From contig NZ_WAEL01000009.1 of the NCBI RefSeq assembly GCF_011742925.1, positions 186,001 through 250,000 of the forward strand: 64,000 nucleotides of DNA, read 5' to 3'. Positions 1 through 8,545 of the stretch are shown piece after piece. A program made the position numbers and the translations under genes. The notes beneath the pieces are model-generated. The model was not told the DNA's origin. It saw nothing but the letters and a program-made list of their open reading frames with translations, and ran no database searches. Origin of the DNA: Fibrivirga algicola. GTDB taxonomy: Bacteria; Bacteroidota; Bacteroidia; Cytophagales; Spirosomataceae. Numbering within the stretch: position 1 is the first letter of the stretch; every line of letters starts with the position of its first letter.

Positions 1-298
1 ATTTCAACAGAGGATGTCAGGCAAATGCGAGCCAGAAAACCGGCTGGTAGCGGCGTACTAACCGAAAAACAATTGCTCGAAGACAATTTCGATAAGTAAT
101 ACCGCCAGCGTAGCCAAAGACCACATGAACGTGCCAGCCAACCGGACAAACCAGTCTGGCGGGCTGCGATGAATCGCCCTTGTGGTAGTGCTTAAAATTG
201 GTTGTCGTATGTCGCCGATACGTAACGCTGCTGCCGCCTGAACGTACCCGAAAAAGTAGGCTCAACTGATTGTCGTACCATTTACTCGCCAACTAAGT
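1..298. other. Left-edge stretch without a confident gene
   Basis: No convincing complete gene is seen. On the minus strand a TTG-initiated frame runs from 292 to 17 (91 residues, rich in Arg, His and Tyr, no family recognised). A neighbouring minus frame reads a clearly hydrophobic stretch (GTFMWSLATLAVLLIEIV) that stops at a TAG at 60-58. The two together could be one frame-shifted remnant of a small membrane protein, or chance. The region is also the 5' flank of the gene starting at 299. Confidence 0.3.
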
Positions 299-1123
299 AT
301 GGAAAAATCAGTTGTGGTCAGGCTCAGTAGCCAGGCCGCCGCCGTCACCCTCGGCATGCTGGCGATCTGGTTTGGGCTCGATTCATTCGTTAACGGCTCC
401 GTCTGGGAAGGAATGGTCATCAGCAAGTCGGCGCTGGTCGTGGAATACTGTGAATTCAACAACGTAGCCCGCTTTTTTCACCAGCGGATGAATACGTACT
501 CGAACCTGTCGTACTTTTTCTTTGGCGTGCTGATTCTGCTGATCGCCCGGTATGACCAAACCCATCAATCAGCTATAAAACGACAAAACCGCCTGGAAGC
601 CTTTCCGGCTCTGTCGGCGCTGATGGGTCTTTGCTTTATCTATCTCAGTTTTGGCAGTGCCTTTTTTCACGCGTCGCTTACCTACGTGGGGCAGCGGGTC
701 GACATGAACGGTACCTACAGCATCACGCTGGTATTGGTGACGATCGCGCTCTACCACGTACTGCACAAACTCCGACTGACACCCCTGGCCAAACTGAGTT
801 GGGTGGTGTCGTTGGTAGTCCTGATTGGCCTGTTTCTAAAAATCGCCCTGTTGGTCTCGAGTGCCGTGTTGCTGCCCTCGCTCATTCTGGCGCTGCTGCT
901 CCTGATCGCCGTTAACTATGTTCAGTTCAGGCGAAAGCGGTCTGGAGTAGTAGCTGTAGCAAGTCTTGTTCTTATGGTCGTAGCGGTTAAGTTCCGAACA
1001 CTCGACGTCCAGAAAATCGGCTGTGATCCCCATTCGCTGATGCAGGGACACTCGATCTGGCATCTGCTCACGGCGCTCAGCAGCGTTTGTAGTTACTCGT
1101 TCTTCCGGTTTGCTAAACAATAG
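299..1123 (+). CDS. Ceramidase-fold (CREST superfamily) integral membrane hydrolase
   Basis: This 274-residue polytopic membrane protein carries the full signature of the alkaline ceramidase family (CREST superfamily). The motifs are C51-E52 with N54/N55 in the first loop, S120-x3-H124 (SAFFH), D135 in QRVDM, CDPHS at 242-246, and H251-x3-H255 (GHSIWH). In characterised members the three histidines and the aspartate hold the catalytic zinc, and the enzyme hydrolyses the amide bond of ceramide in the membrane. About seven hydrophobic segments fit the family. Many Cytophagia make sphingolipids, so a ceramide-type substrate is plausible, but the substrate is inferred. ATG at 299 leaves a short N-terminal tail before the first membrane segment. 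It ends 18 bases before the next gene and may be co-transcribed with it. The family call is strong; activity is not shown. Confidence 0.8.
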   Translation: MEKSVVVRLSSQAAAVTLGMLAIWFGLDSFVNGSVWEGMVISKSALVVEYCEFNNVARFFHQRMNTYSNLSYFFFGVLILLIARYDQTHQSAIKRQNRLEAFPALSALMGLCFIYLSFGSAFFHASLTYVGQRVDMNGTYSITLVLVTIALYHVLHKLRLTPLAKLSWVVSLVVLIGLFLKIALLVSSAVLLPSLILALLLLIAVNYVQFRRKRSGVVAVASLVLMVVAVKFRTLDVQKIGCDPHSLMQGHSIWHLLTALSSVCSYSFFRFAKQ

Positions 1124-1141
1124 CCTAACGCATAGCGTACA

Positions 1142-3448
1142 ATGAAACGTAACCAATTGATTGCGGGCACCCTTGCTCTGTCTTGTTTTGTCTATGCGTG
1201 TAAGGTTCAGATGGCGACCAGCACACCTGCCAGCAACTCAGCGCCCGCCCCTGCTGCCGTCGTCGCTACGGCAGCGCCAGCGGCCGAAAGTACCGACACG
1301 CCCCCCTTAGCTCCGTTCGCGATCAACCCGCTTACGCCCGAGCAAAGCCAGAACGCGTTTGTGCTTCAGCCCGGTTATCACATGGAACTGGTGGCGAGCG
1401 AACCCATGATTACCGAACCCGTGGCCCTGGCCTGGGACGGTGACGCCCGCCTGTATGTAGCCCAGATGGAAACCTACACGCAGGATGCCGACGGCACCGG
1501 TACCAAAGACAAGAAGAGCCGCGTGATGCTGTTGGAAGACACCAACAACGACGGTAAAATGGACAAAAGCACGGTGTTCATTAAAGACCTGATGCTACCA
1601 CGCATGCTCCTCTGCGTGAACCACGAACTGCTGGTCAACGAAACCGACACCTACGATATTCATAGCTACAAAGACACCAACGGCGATGGGGTGGCCGACG
1701 AAAAAAGAGCGGTCTATGAAATTGGAAAAGTGGCGCCGGGCAACCTGGAGCACCAGCGCAGTGGTCTGGTCTGGAACCTCGACAATTACATCTACCAAAC
1801 CGTTGACCCGATCCGGTTCAGGTACGTTGGCGGCAAGTTGACACCCGATTCGCTGCATAGCGGCTCAAACGGGCAGTGGGGCCTGACGCACGATAATTAC
1901 GGTCGGTTATTCTACAGCCGGGGGGGGGGCGAAAATGCCGGCTCGGGTTTTCAGATCAACCCGAAATATGGCGCGTTGGAATTTGCCGATGCCTATAATG
2001 AAGAGACGTTCAGCCCGGTTTGGTCGCGCATTTCCAACCCCGAAGTGCAGGGCGGCCCGGCCCGTTTACGCCCCGACAGTACGCTGAATCACTTCACGTC
2101 GGGTAACGGCCAGTCTATATTCCGGGGCGATCGCCTACCCGCCGATCTGGTGGGCGATTACCTGATCAATGAGCCGGTTGCGCGCATTGTCCGCCGGGCA
2201 AAAGTTGTGAACCGGGACGGGAAGACGTACCTGGAGAACGTCTACAACCGGAAGGAATTCATCGCCAGCACCGACTTCTTTTTCCGCCCTGTAAACACCT
2301 ATACCGGTCCCGACGGTCTGTTGTACATTATCGACATGAACCGCGGCGTGATTCAGGAGTCAAACTGGACCAAGAAGGGAACCTTCCTACGGGGTAAAAT
2401 CGATCAGTACGGCCTAGACAAAGTGAATCAGCGCGGCCGTATCTGGCGCTTGGTGCACGATAGCTACAAGCCCGGCCCCAAGCCGAAGATGCTCAATGTG
2501 CCGGCGGCCAGTCTGGTGAAGCACCTGGACCATGCTAACGGCTGGTGGCGCGATAACGCCCAGAAACAGCTTATTCTGCTGGGCGATAAATCGGTCATTC
2601 CGGCCCTGAAAGCCATGGCCACCGGTCAGCAACAGGCATCAGCCCTGGGTCGTCTGCACGCCCTCTGGACACTCGAAGGGTTGGAAGCGATTGATAAAGA
2701 CCTGCTGACTGCCACCTTGACCGATGCCGACGCGCAGGTTAGACGTGCATCTGTCTGGATCAGCGAACGCTACCTTAAGCAAAACGATACCGACATGATT
2801 GCCCGGGTAGGTAAGCTGGCTGGCGACGAAAATTATGATGTGAAAACGCAGTTGGTGCTGTCATTGGGTGCCAATAGATCCGAAAGTGCCCGGCAGATTG
2901 TGCAACAAATTCTGACACAGCATCCCTCCAATCAAATGCTGGCCCGCGCCAAAAACAGCATCGATCGAAACGAAGACGCCAAGGTGTACGGCATGAAACT
3001 AGGCGGCTTCACGGCAGCAGAGCGTAAGCTCATTGTAAGCGGCGGTGAGATTTATAAAGGTATGTGCTCGCCCTGCCACGGTGGCGATGGCAATGGCCTG
3101 CCCACCAACGCTGCCCCGGCCCTGCGGGGAGCTAAACACCTGAACCATGATCGTGACTTCGCCATCCGGATTTTGCTGCATGGCCTGAAAGGACCGATTG
3201 AGGGTAAGACGTACCCAAGCGAGATGGCGTCGATGAAAGACAACACCGACGAATGGCTGGCTTCGGTGGTCAGCTATATCCGCTACGAGTTCGTAGGTAC
3301 GTCCTCACGGGCCATCAAAGGTCGCCAATCGGCCGTAGTGCAGCCGGAGGATATCAAAAAAGTGCGGGAAGCCTATGCCGCTGCGCGCGATCCCTGGACA
3401 ATTGATGAGTTAGAAAAAGCGCTGCTGCCCGTTTCGGCATCGAAGTAG
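1142..3448 (+). CDS. Lipoprotein with sugar-dehydrogenase-like propeller, HEAT-like repeats and cytochrome c domain
   Basis: 768 residues with a lipoprotein-type signal (probable lipidated C20, FVYAC). Residues about 60-440 resemble the glucose/sorbosone-dehydrogenase-like propeller of the 'membrane-bound dehydrogenase' family common in Planctomycetes and Bacteroidota. Residues about 450-620 look like HEAT-type helical repeats. A class I cytochrome c domain follows with the haem motif CSPCH at 642-646 and a likely axial Met at 695 or 698. This is a periplasmic or surface-attached electron-transferring dehydrogenase; its substrate is unknown, though family members sit in carbohydrate loci. The Tat-exported Gfo/Idh oxidoreductase follows 59 bases downstream, a common pairing. 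Codons 260-263 lie over a run of ten G (1920-1929), a possible slippage site. Confidence 0.82.
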   Translation: MKRNQLIAGTLALSCFVYACKVQMATSTPASNSAPAPAAVVATAAPAAESTDTPPLAPFAINPLTPEQSQNAFVLQPGYHMELVASEPMITEPVALAWDGDARLYVAQMETYTQDADGTGTKDKKSRVMLLEDTNNDGKMDKSTVFIKDLMLPRMLLCVNHELLVNETDTYDIHSYKDTNGDGVADEKRAVYEIGKVAPGNLEHQRSGLVWNLDNYIYQTVDPIRFRYVGGKLTPDSLHSGSNGQWGLTHDNYGRLFYSRGGGENAGSGFQINPKYGALEFADAYNEETFSPVWSRISNPEVQGGPARLRPDSTLNHFTSGNGQSIFRGDRLPADLVGDYLINEPVARIVRRAKVVNRDGKTYLENVYNRKEFIASTDFFFRPVNTYTGPDGLLYIIDMNRGVIQESNWTKKGTFLRGKIDQYGLDKVNQRGRIWRLVHDSYKPGPKPKMLNVPAASLVKHLDHANGWWRDNAQKQLILLGDKSVIPALKAMATGQQQASALGRLHALWTLEGLEAIDKDLLTATLTDADAQVRRASVWISERYLKQNDTDMIARVGKLAGDENYDVKTQLVLSLGANRSESARQIVQQILTQHPSNQMLARAKNSIDRNEDAKVYGMKLGGFTAAERKLIVSGGEIYKGMCSPCHGGDGNGLPTNAAPALRGAKHLNHDRDFAIRILLHGLKGPIEGKTYPSEMASMKDNTDEWLASVVSYIRYEFVGTSSRAIKGRQSAVVQPEDIKKVREAYAAARDPWTIDELEKALLPVSASK

Positions 3449-3507
3449 CGGCTAAGGCTACTACCCCCACCGTAAAGCACCCACTACATTCCTTAACCAC
3501 TAGTGTC

Positions 3508-4827
3508 ATGAGCGAGAAACAAGGTGTATCCCGGCGCGATTTTGTTGGCAAGACGGCTGCTGCTGTGGCCAGTTTCGTTATTGTGCCCCGATTTGTGCTG
3601 GGCGGAAAACGGCCCGATGGCAGCAGATACCTGGCACCGAGTGATGTCATTTCGCTGGGCTTCATCGGGACCGGCAAACAGGGTAAAGGGCTGGGTACGT
3701 CGTTCCTGAACACCAACGAAGCTCGGATTGTGGCCATCAGCGAAGTATACAAAGACAAAGCGGGTGCCTTTTTAGATCGGGTAAAAGGGCATTACGAAAA
3801 AAATACCCAGCTGGGAGCCTATACCGACATTCCGGTCTATACTGATTTTCGGCAGCTTCTAGCCCGGAAAGACATCGACGCCGTTGTCATTGCTACGCCC
3901 GATCACTGGCATGCCGCCATGGCCGTTCGGGCGGCTGAAGCCGGGAAAGATATTTACTGCGAGAAACCCTTGTCCCTCACCGTGAAAGAGGGCCGGGCGA
4001 TGGTCGATGCGGCCCGGAAATACAAGCGGGTGTTCCAGACGGGTAGTATGCAGCGGTCGTGGCCTGAGTTTCGGCAAACGGCAGAGCTGATTCGGAATGG
4101 CTATATCGGTGAGGTGAAATCGATCAAAGTAAACGTTGGCCCTCCGCCGACGCCCTATAACCTGCCCGGCGAAGTAGTGCCGGAAGGGCTGGACTGGGAT
4201 CGCTGGCTGGGACCCAATGCACCGGTGGTGTTCAACTCCGAACTCGCTCCGCCACTTTCTAAAGACGTGTTCCCAAACTGGCGCAATTACCGGGAGTTTG
4301 GCGGGGGCATGGTGACTGACTGGGGTGCACACATGTTCGACATCGTGCAGTGGTCGCTCAATATGGATGACAGCGGCCCGGTTGAGGTGATCGCACCTGA
4401 TGGCAAGGAACACCCGTTTCTGACGTATAAGTATGCCAATGGCGTTACGATGACCCACGAGAAATGGGACTGGAGCAACGCGATTCACTTCATCGGTACC
4501 GAGGGCGAGATCAAAGTGCAACGGCGGAAAATCGAGACCACGCCGGTGTCACTCGCCACGAAGGTGATTGGTGAAACGGAAAAGCAGGTGTACAGGAGCG
4601 ACAATCATTACAAGGATTTTCTGGACGCAATGCGTAACCGGAGCAAACCGATTTGTGATGTCGAAATTGGCCACCGTACCGCTTCTGTCTGTAACATCGG
4701 CAACATCGCCTACCAGCTGAAACGACCGCTGCAATGGAATCCGAAGAAGGAGCAGTTCAAAAACGACGCCGAAGCCAACGCCCTGCTAGGTCGACCCATG
4801 ACCAACGAATGGGGCATCAGGCTGTAA
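3508..4827 (+). CDS. Gfo/Idh/MocA family oxidoreductase with Tat signal
   Basis: 439 residues. The N-terminus is a twin-arginine signal (SRRDFVG, R9-R10, then a hydrophobic run to about 33), so the folded, cofactor-loaded enzyme is probably exported to the periplasm. A Rossmann dinucleotide site follows (GFIGTGKQG, 51-59), then ATPDHWH (129-135) and the family Lys motif CEKPLS (151-156). The C-terminal part is the usual alpha/beta dimer domain (WGAHMFDIVQW). Members oxidise or reduce sugars and glycosides with a tightly bound NAD(P). Exported members in Bacteroidota have been linked to 3-keto-glycoside formation. The preceding propeller-cytochrome lipoprotein could be an electron partner; this is inference. 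The ATG at 3508 gives the intact Tat signal. Confidence 0.88.
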   Translation: MSEKQGVSRRDFVGKTAAAVASFVIVPRFVLGGKRPDGSRYLAPSDVISLGFIGTGKQGKGLGTSFLNTNEARIVAISEVYKDKAGAFLDRVKGHYEKNTQLGAYTDIPVYTDFRQLLARKDIDAVVIATPDHWHAAMAVRAAEAGKDIYCEKPLSLTVKEGRAMVDAARKYKRVFQTGSMQRSWPEFRQTAELIRNGYIGEVKSIKVNVGPPPTPYNLPGEVVPEGLDWDRWLGPNAPVVFNSELAPPLSKDVFPNWRNYREFGGGMVTDWGAHMFDIVQWSLNMDDSGPVEVIAPDGKEHPFLTYKYANGVTMTHEKWDWSNAIHFIGTEGEIKVQRRKIETTPVSLATKVIGETEKQVYRSDNHYKDFLDAMRNRSKPICDVEIGHRTASVCNIGNIAYQLKRPLQWNPKKEQFKNDAEANALLGRPMTNEWGIRL

Positions 4828-4988
4828 GGGTATCAAGTGAGCGTATGCAATGGACTTAGAATTGCTACGCCCATCGGGTTGATTCACCTGAGCTGACTGT
4901 ACTTACCTGGCAGCGTAATGCGTAGCTTTTGCCATCCGACGGCTTATTGTCGGTGGAAACTGCTTACTGTCTATTCTTAAGTGAACAA

Positions 4989-5834
4989 ATGATCCACATT
5001 TCTGTACTGAATACCCTTCGCGTAGTAGCGGTGGGGCTTTTACTCGTGTGCAGCCTGTCGGGGCTGGCCGCCAGGGTTGACACCGTAGCTACCGTCAGCC
5101 CGTCCATGAAGAAAACGATCAAGGCGGTAGTCATTACGCCGGATTCGTACGTTGATGGGAAGGAGTTGCCTGTGCTGTATTTGCTGCACGGATACGGCGG
5201 TGACTACAGCGACTGGGTGAAAAAAGTGGCTGGCCTCGGTAAAGCCGCCGATACCTACCAGATGATCGTTGTTTGCCCGGACGGTAATATCGGGAGCTGG
5301 TATTTTGACAGTCCGGCCGATCCTGCTTTCCGTTACGAAACCTACGTAGCCGACGAACTGGTCAATTGGGTGGATTCGCATTACAAGACAATCAAAAACC
5401 GGGCGGGGCGTGCCATTACGGGCCTGAGCATGGGCGGACACGGGGCGTTGTACCTGTCCCTGCGGCACCAGACCGTTTTTGGCGCGGCAGGCAGCATGAG
5501 CGGCGGCGTTGACATTCGGCCGTTTCCAAATAACTGGGCCATCGCCAAACGGCTGGGTACGTACAGTGAGTTTCCCGAGCGCTGGGAGCAGAACACGGTC
5601 ATCAACATGCTGCACCTGCTCGCACCGGGCGCCTTGTCGTTGATTATCGACTGCGGTACCGACGATTTCTTTTTCCGGGTCAACAACAACCTGCACGAAA
5701 AACTACTGGAGCGAAACATCGCTCACGATTACATTACCCGGCCGGGTGCCCACAATTGGGCGTACTGGAACAACGCGGTGATCTATCAGATGCTGTTTAT
5801 GCGCAACTACTTCGACAGGCAGGTGATAAAGTAA
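4989..5834 (+). CDS. Secreted esterase D/tributyrin esterase-like alpha/beta hydrolase
   Basis: 281 residues from the ATG at 4989, chosen over an in-frame start at 4929 because it begins directly with a signal peptide (hydrophobic to about 25, cleavage near SGLAA). The fold is the PF00756 esterase family: oxyanion HG at 67-68 (LLHGYGG), nucleophile elbow GLSMGG with S147, an aspartate in the CGTDD segment and a catalytic His near the C-terminus in PGAHNW. Members hydrolyse acyl esters such as acetyl or feruloyl groups on sugars, or S-formylglutathione. The exported location and the neighbouring sugar oxidoreductase favour a carbohydrate ester here, which is inference. The stop codon lies inside the left arm of a perfect terminator stem. 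Confidence 0.82.
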   Translation: MIHISVLNTLRVVAVGLLLVCSLSGLAARVDTVATVSPSMKKTIKAVVITPDSYVDGKELPVLYLLHGYGGDYSDWVKKVAGLGKAADTYQMIVVCPDGNIGSWYFDSPADPAFRYETYVADELVNWVDSHYKTIKNRAGRAITGLSMGGHGALYLSLRHQTVFGAAGSMSGGVDIRPFPNNWAIAKRLGTYSEFPERWEQNTVINMLHLLAPGALSLIIDCGTDDFFFRVNNNLHEKLLERNIAHDYITRPGAHNWAYWNNAVIYQMLFMRNYFDRQVIK

Positions 5835-5889
5835 TCGGGTAGTTACGCCGTATCCTGGCGATACGGCGTAACTACCCGATTACTTTATC
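5825..5889. terminator. Perfect 30-bp bidirectional terminator stem
   Basis: Left arm 5825-5854 and right arm 5860-5889 are exact reverse complements of 30 bases around a 5-base loop (CTGGC). The arm ends are AT-rich (GATAAAG / CTTTATC), so each strand finishes with a short T-rich tract. It sits between convergent genes (esterase on plus, nitroreductase ending at 5908 on minus) and includes the last codons and stop of the esterase. Confidence 0.9.
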
Positions 5890-5907
5890 CTGAATACTAC
5901 CCCCTTA

Positions 5908-6540
5908 TTACGCCAGTTCGATAAACAGGTCTTTGCGGGGGCGACGAACCTTGACGGCCTTCGACAGGAAATCTTTTTCGGCATCTCTGTAGCCTAGTGC
6001 CAGTATCAATACGCTTTGCAACCCCTTGGCGGGCAGGTCGAGCAACTCGTCGAGCACGGCGGCGTTGAACCCTTCCATAGGCGTAGCGTCGACCTGCTCG
6101 GTTGCGGCGGCGATCAGGCTTGACCCCAGTGCGATGTACGCCTGACGAGCCGCCCAGGCAGCCCGTTCGTCAACCGATTTACTTAACAGCCCCGCTTTAA
6201 TGGCGTCAGAAAACGGCGATAGTGATTCGACCGTTACGCCACGCGTTTCGGCGATCAATTGAATATAACGGGCAATCTGTGACTCATCCAGGTTAGTCCA
6301 CGAGGCGAAAACCAGCAGGTGTGAACCCTCTACAATTTGGGGTTGCGGGCAGGCTAGTTCGTGAATTTTACCTTTCAGTTCGGGATTGTCGATGACCAGC
6401 ACGGTGTACGGCTGAATGCCAACCGACGAAGCCGACAAGCGAATTGATTCAAGAATTGTCTCTAGTTTGTCGGCAGGTACAGGCTTGCCGTTCATTTTTT
6501 TGGCAGCGTACCGCCAGTTCATTGCTTCCAGTAATTCCAT
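5908..6540 (-). CDS. NAD(P)H-dependent nitroreductase family oxidoreductase
   Basis: 210 residues from the ATG at 6540 (MELLEAMNWRYAAKKM). An upstream in-frame start at 6648 would run far into the previous gene and is rejected. The sequence fits the FMN nitroreductase superfamily of NfsB/YdgI type: the N-terminal WRYAAKKM segment, SASSVGIQPY, and the C-terminal ALGYRDAEKDF segment followed by a basic tail (VRRPRKDLF). Such enzymes reduce nitroaromatics, quinones or flavins in the cytoplasm. It is the last gene of the minus-strand yceI - dsbA-like - nitroreductase run and probably shares its TetR control. The gap to the preceding gene is 23 bases. Confidence 0.87.
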   Translation of the reverse strand: MELLEAMNWRYAAKKMNGKPVPADKLETILESIRLSASSVGIQPYTVLVIDNPELKGKIHELACPQPQIVEGSHLLVFASWTNLDESQIARYIQLIAETRGVTVESLSPFSDAIKAGLLSKSVDERAAWAARQAYIALGSSLIAAATEQVDATPMEGFNAAVLDELLDLPAKGLQSVLILALGYRDAEKDFLSKAVKVRRPRKDLFIELA

Positions 6541-6563
6541 GGTTGTAGTTGGTAACGTGGTAA

Positions 6564-7268
6564 TTAACAGATTTCGCCTGGTGTGCAGGCGGGGCCGTCG
6601 GTGGGGGAGGCGGCAGCGCCGGGGTTGGCTTTCTCCCAGTCGCTCCAAGCCGTGTTGAGTGCATTCAGGAACGTGTCGGGTTGTTGTGCACCCGATACCG
6701 CATACCGGCGATCGAGCACGAAGAACGGTACGCCACGTGCGCCTACCTGCTGGGCTTCATAGATGTCGCGGGAAACGGCCTCAGCAAACTGATTGCTCGT
6801 CAGCATTTCCTGCACAGTTGTGGCGTCGAGCCCGATTTCGGTGCCTAGTTCCAGTAGGGTAGCATGATCTGACGTGTCGCGGCCCTGCGTGAAATAGGCG
6901 AGGAACAGGCGTTCTTCGGCGGCATCGCCCAGGCCATGCTGCTTTGCTAGCTGAATCAGCCGGTGTGCGTCCCACGAGTTGGCCACAACGGCTTTGTCGA
7001 AGTCGTACGATAAACCAACCTCGCGGGCCATCGCCGTTACGCGGTCATTCATTTGTTTGGCTTCGTCCAGGCTCCAGCCTTTAATCTCGGCCAGGTACTG
7101 ATTGATGTTTTTGCCCGGCTCAGTCTTCATGTCCGGGTTCAGCTGAAAGCTTTTCCAGACCACGTTCACCTGGTCTTTATGGGGAAACTCGCGCAGGGCG
7201 TGCTCAAATTTCCGCTTACCGATGTAGCAGAAAGGGCACATCACATCACTCCAGATTTCAACGTCCAT
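6564..7268 (-). CDS. DsbA-family (FrnE-like) thiol oxidoreductase, cytoplasmic
   Basis: 234 residues from the ATG at 7268 (MDVEIWSDVMCPFC). The active site CPFC is at C11-C14, followed by YIGKRKFE, the signature of the FrnE/2-hydroxychromene isomerase-like branch of the DSBA thioredoxin-fold family. The cis-proline loop is visible as ARGVPFFVLD. There is no signal peptide, so it acts in the cytoplasm. FrnE-type proteins are linked to thiol-disulfide exchange and oxidative stress tolerance. It lies 13 bases downstream of yceI and 23 bases upstream of the nitroreductase, consistent with one redox or electrophile stress transcript. A start at 7280 would add four residues and is less likely. Confidence 0.87.
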   Translation of the reverse strand: MDVEIWSDVMCPFCYIGKRKFEHALREFPHKDQVNVVWKSFQLNPDMKTEPGKNINQYLAEIKGWSLDEAKQMNDRVTAMAREVGLSYDFDKAVVANSWDAHRLIQLAKQHGLGDAAEERLFLAYFTQGRDTSDHATLLELGTEIGLDATTVQEMLTSNQFAEAVSRDIYEAQQVGARGVPFFVLDRRYAVSGAQQPDTFLNALNTAWSDWEKANPGAAASPTDGPACTPGEIC

Positions 7269-7281
7269 GGGTCGGTACAAC

Positions 7282-7815
7282 TTAAGCGGCTTGTGCCAAC
7301 TGAATGTTGGCGATTAGTTTAATGTCTTCGCCGAGGGCCAGTCCCCCGGTTTCGGTCAATGCGTTGTAGGTGAGGCCAAACTCCTTGCGGTTGATCTTGC
7401 CGGTCACTTCAAAGCCCAGTTTCTGGTTGCCATAGGCATCTTTGGCCGTTCCGCCATATTCCGCCTTCAGAGTAACAGGCTTGGTCACGCCCTTCATGGT
7501 CAACTCACCCACGAGCGTGTATTCGTCATCGTCGATCTTCCTGAATGAGGTTGACTTGAACGCGATCTTCGGGAACGTCTCGGCCTCGAAAAACTCCGCC
7601 GATTTCAGGTGGGTGTCCCGCATCTCCTGATTGGTGTCGATGCTGTTGACGTCGAGTTCAAAATGAACTTCAGCTCCGTCGAAGTCATCGTGCTCGGTGG
7701 TGGCCCCACCGCCAAACTGCCGGAACGTACCCGTAACGGTCGAAATAACCAGGTGCTTGATCTTGAACTGAACTTCTGAGTGCATGGGGTCTACGACCCA
7801 TTTTGTTGCTGCCAT
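7282..7815 (-). CDS. YceI family lipid-binding protein
   Basis: 177 residues from the ATG at 7815 (MAATKWVVDPMHSEVQF). The VVDPMHSEVQFKIKHL opening, the TGTFRQFGG segment and the C-terminal IKLIANIQL strand are typical of the YceI lipocalin-like beta barrel, which binds polyprenoid chains. There is no clear signal peptide from this start, so it is probably cytoplasmic, unlike E. coli YceI. It is the first gene of a minus-strand operon with a DsbA-like protein and a nitroreductase. A promoter (TTG, 18 bases, TATATTTT) with a palindromic operator in its spacer lies 80-110 bases upstream. Confidence 0.9.
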   Translation of the reverse strand: MAATKWVVDPMHSEVQFKIKHLVISTVTGTFRQFGGGATTEHDDFDGAEVHFELDVNSIDTNQEMRDTHLKSAEFFEAETFPKIAFKSTSFRKIDDDEYTLVGELTMKGVTKPVTLKAEYGGTAKDAYGNQKLGFEVTGKINRKEFGLTYNALTETGGLALGEDIKLIANIQLAQAA

Positions 7816-7893
7816 GTCGGTAGATTGAAAAGAAATAGTAGTTGAAAAAAAATGTACGTAAGTGCGTGAATGGTGGTTTATGTACAGTGCTAT

Positions 7894-7922
7894 AAAATAT
7901 AACACTGTTAGGATTAAGGCAA
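7894..7922 (-). promoter_or_regulatory. Promoter of the yceI operon with overlapping TetR operator
   Basis: Read on the minus strand, a -33 element TTG (7922-7920) is followed after 18 bases by TATATTTT (7901-7894), one mismatch from the Bacteroidota -7 consensus TAnnTTTG. The palindrome TAACA-N-TGTTA (7910-7900) fills the spacer and touches the -7 box, which is where a repressor would block polymerase. The same palindrome lies upstream of the tetR gene. Confidence 0.6.
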
Positions 7923-7927
7923 AAAAA

Positions 7928-8524
7928 TTAGCCGTCCAGGGCTTTTATGTAGCCACTGATGGCATCCTTCAACACCAGCTGACTCCAGGGATTTGGCTTT
8001 CGGTCCATCATCTGAATCGAAACCAGCCCGTGCAAAATCGACCAGTAGGTGTGGTACTTTAGAAACGCATCGACCTGTGGCTGTTTGCTCTTGTCGATAG
8101 CCTGCTGAATAACGGAAATGATAGTGTCTGAAAACGCCTTCATTTCCGTCACCTGGTTCACCATCTCGCAGGCCGGTATACCCAGCCCGAACATAAGCTG
8201 GTAATACTCTTTATGCGCAAAGGCAAAATTCCAGTAGCTCTGGGCAATGGCCTCCAGTTGTTTACTCGCCTCTTGCCGACTGTCACGCTCCTGGTTGATG
8301 GCCTCCGTCAACAGGCGGAACCCCTCTCGGGTGAATTCCAGCAGGATGGCGTCTTTATTTTCAAAGTGCGTGTAAATCACCGGAACGCTATACTCAATGG
8401 CGTCGGCGATTTTCCGGATAGACAGCGACTGCCAGCCTTCTTCCAGAACCAGCTGCCAGGCTGCCTGTAAAATGCTGGTTCTCACTTCTTCTTTCTGCCG
8501 TAATCGACGCTCGAGGATACCCAT
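7928..8524 (-). CDS. TetR/AcrR family transcriptional regulator
   Basis: 198 residues. The N-terminal TetR helix-turn-helix is clear: EEVRTSILQAAWQLVLEEG, then LSIRKIADAIEYSVPVIYTHF with the recognition helix around 45-55 and the usual YxHFENK ending. The C-terminal ligand domain resembles the TetR_C_33/WHG-type group (YWNFAFAHKEYYQLMFGLG). It stands directly upstream of yceI, dsbA-like and nitroreductase genes in the same direction. An 11-base palindrome, TAACA-N-TGTTA, occurs both 22 bases before its own start and in the yceI promoter, so it very likely represses itself and that operon. The ligand may be a reactive electrophile or quinone, judging from the target genes; this is inference. 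Confidence 0.9.
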   Translation of the reverse strand: MGILERRLRQKEEVRTSILQAAWQLVLEEGWQSLSIRKIADAIEYSVPVIYTHFENKDAILLEFTREGFRLLTEAINQERDSRQEASKQLEAIAQSYWNFAFAHKEYYQLMFGLGIPACEMVNQVTEMKAFSDTIISVIQQAIDKSKQPQVDAFLKYHTYWSILHGLVSIQMMDRKPNPWSQLVLKDAISGYIKALDG

Positions 8525-8545
8525 TTGCGGTGGTGTTAGCTTCTA

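Noticed and set aside
3859-4521. Minus-strand open frame of 220 codons across the Gfo/Idh gene
   Set aside because: Shadow of a clearly conserved gene; no domain, no start signal.
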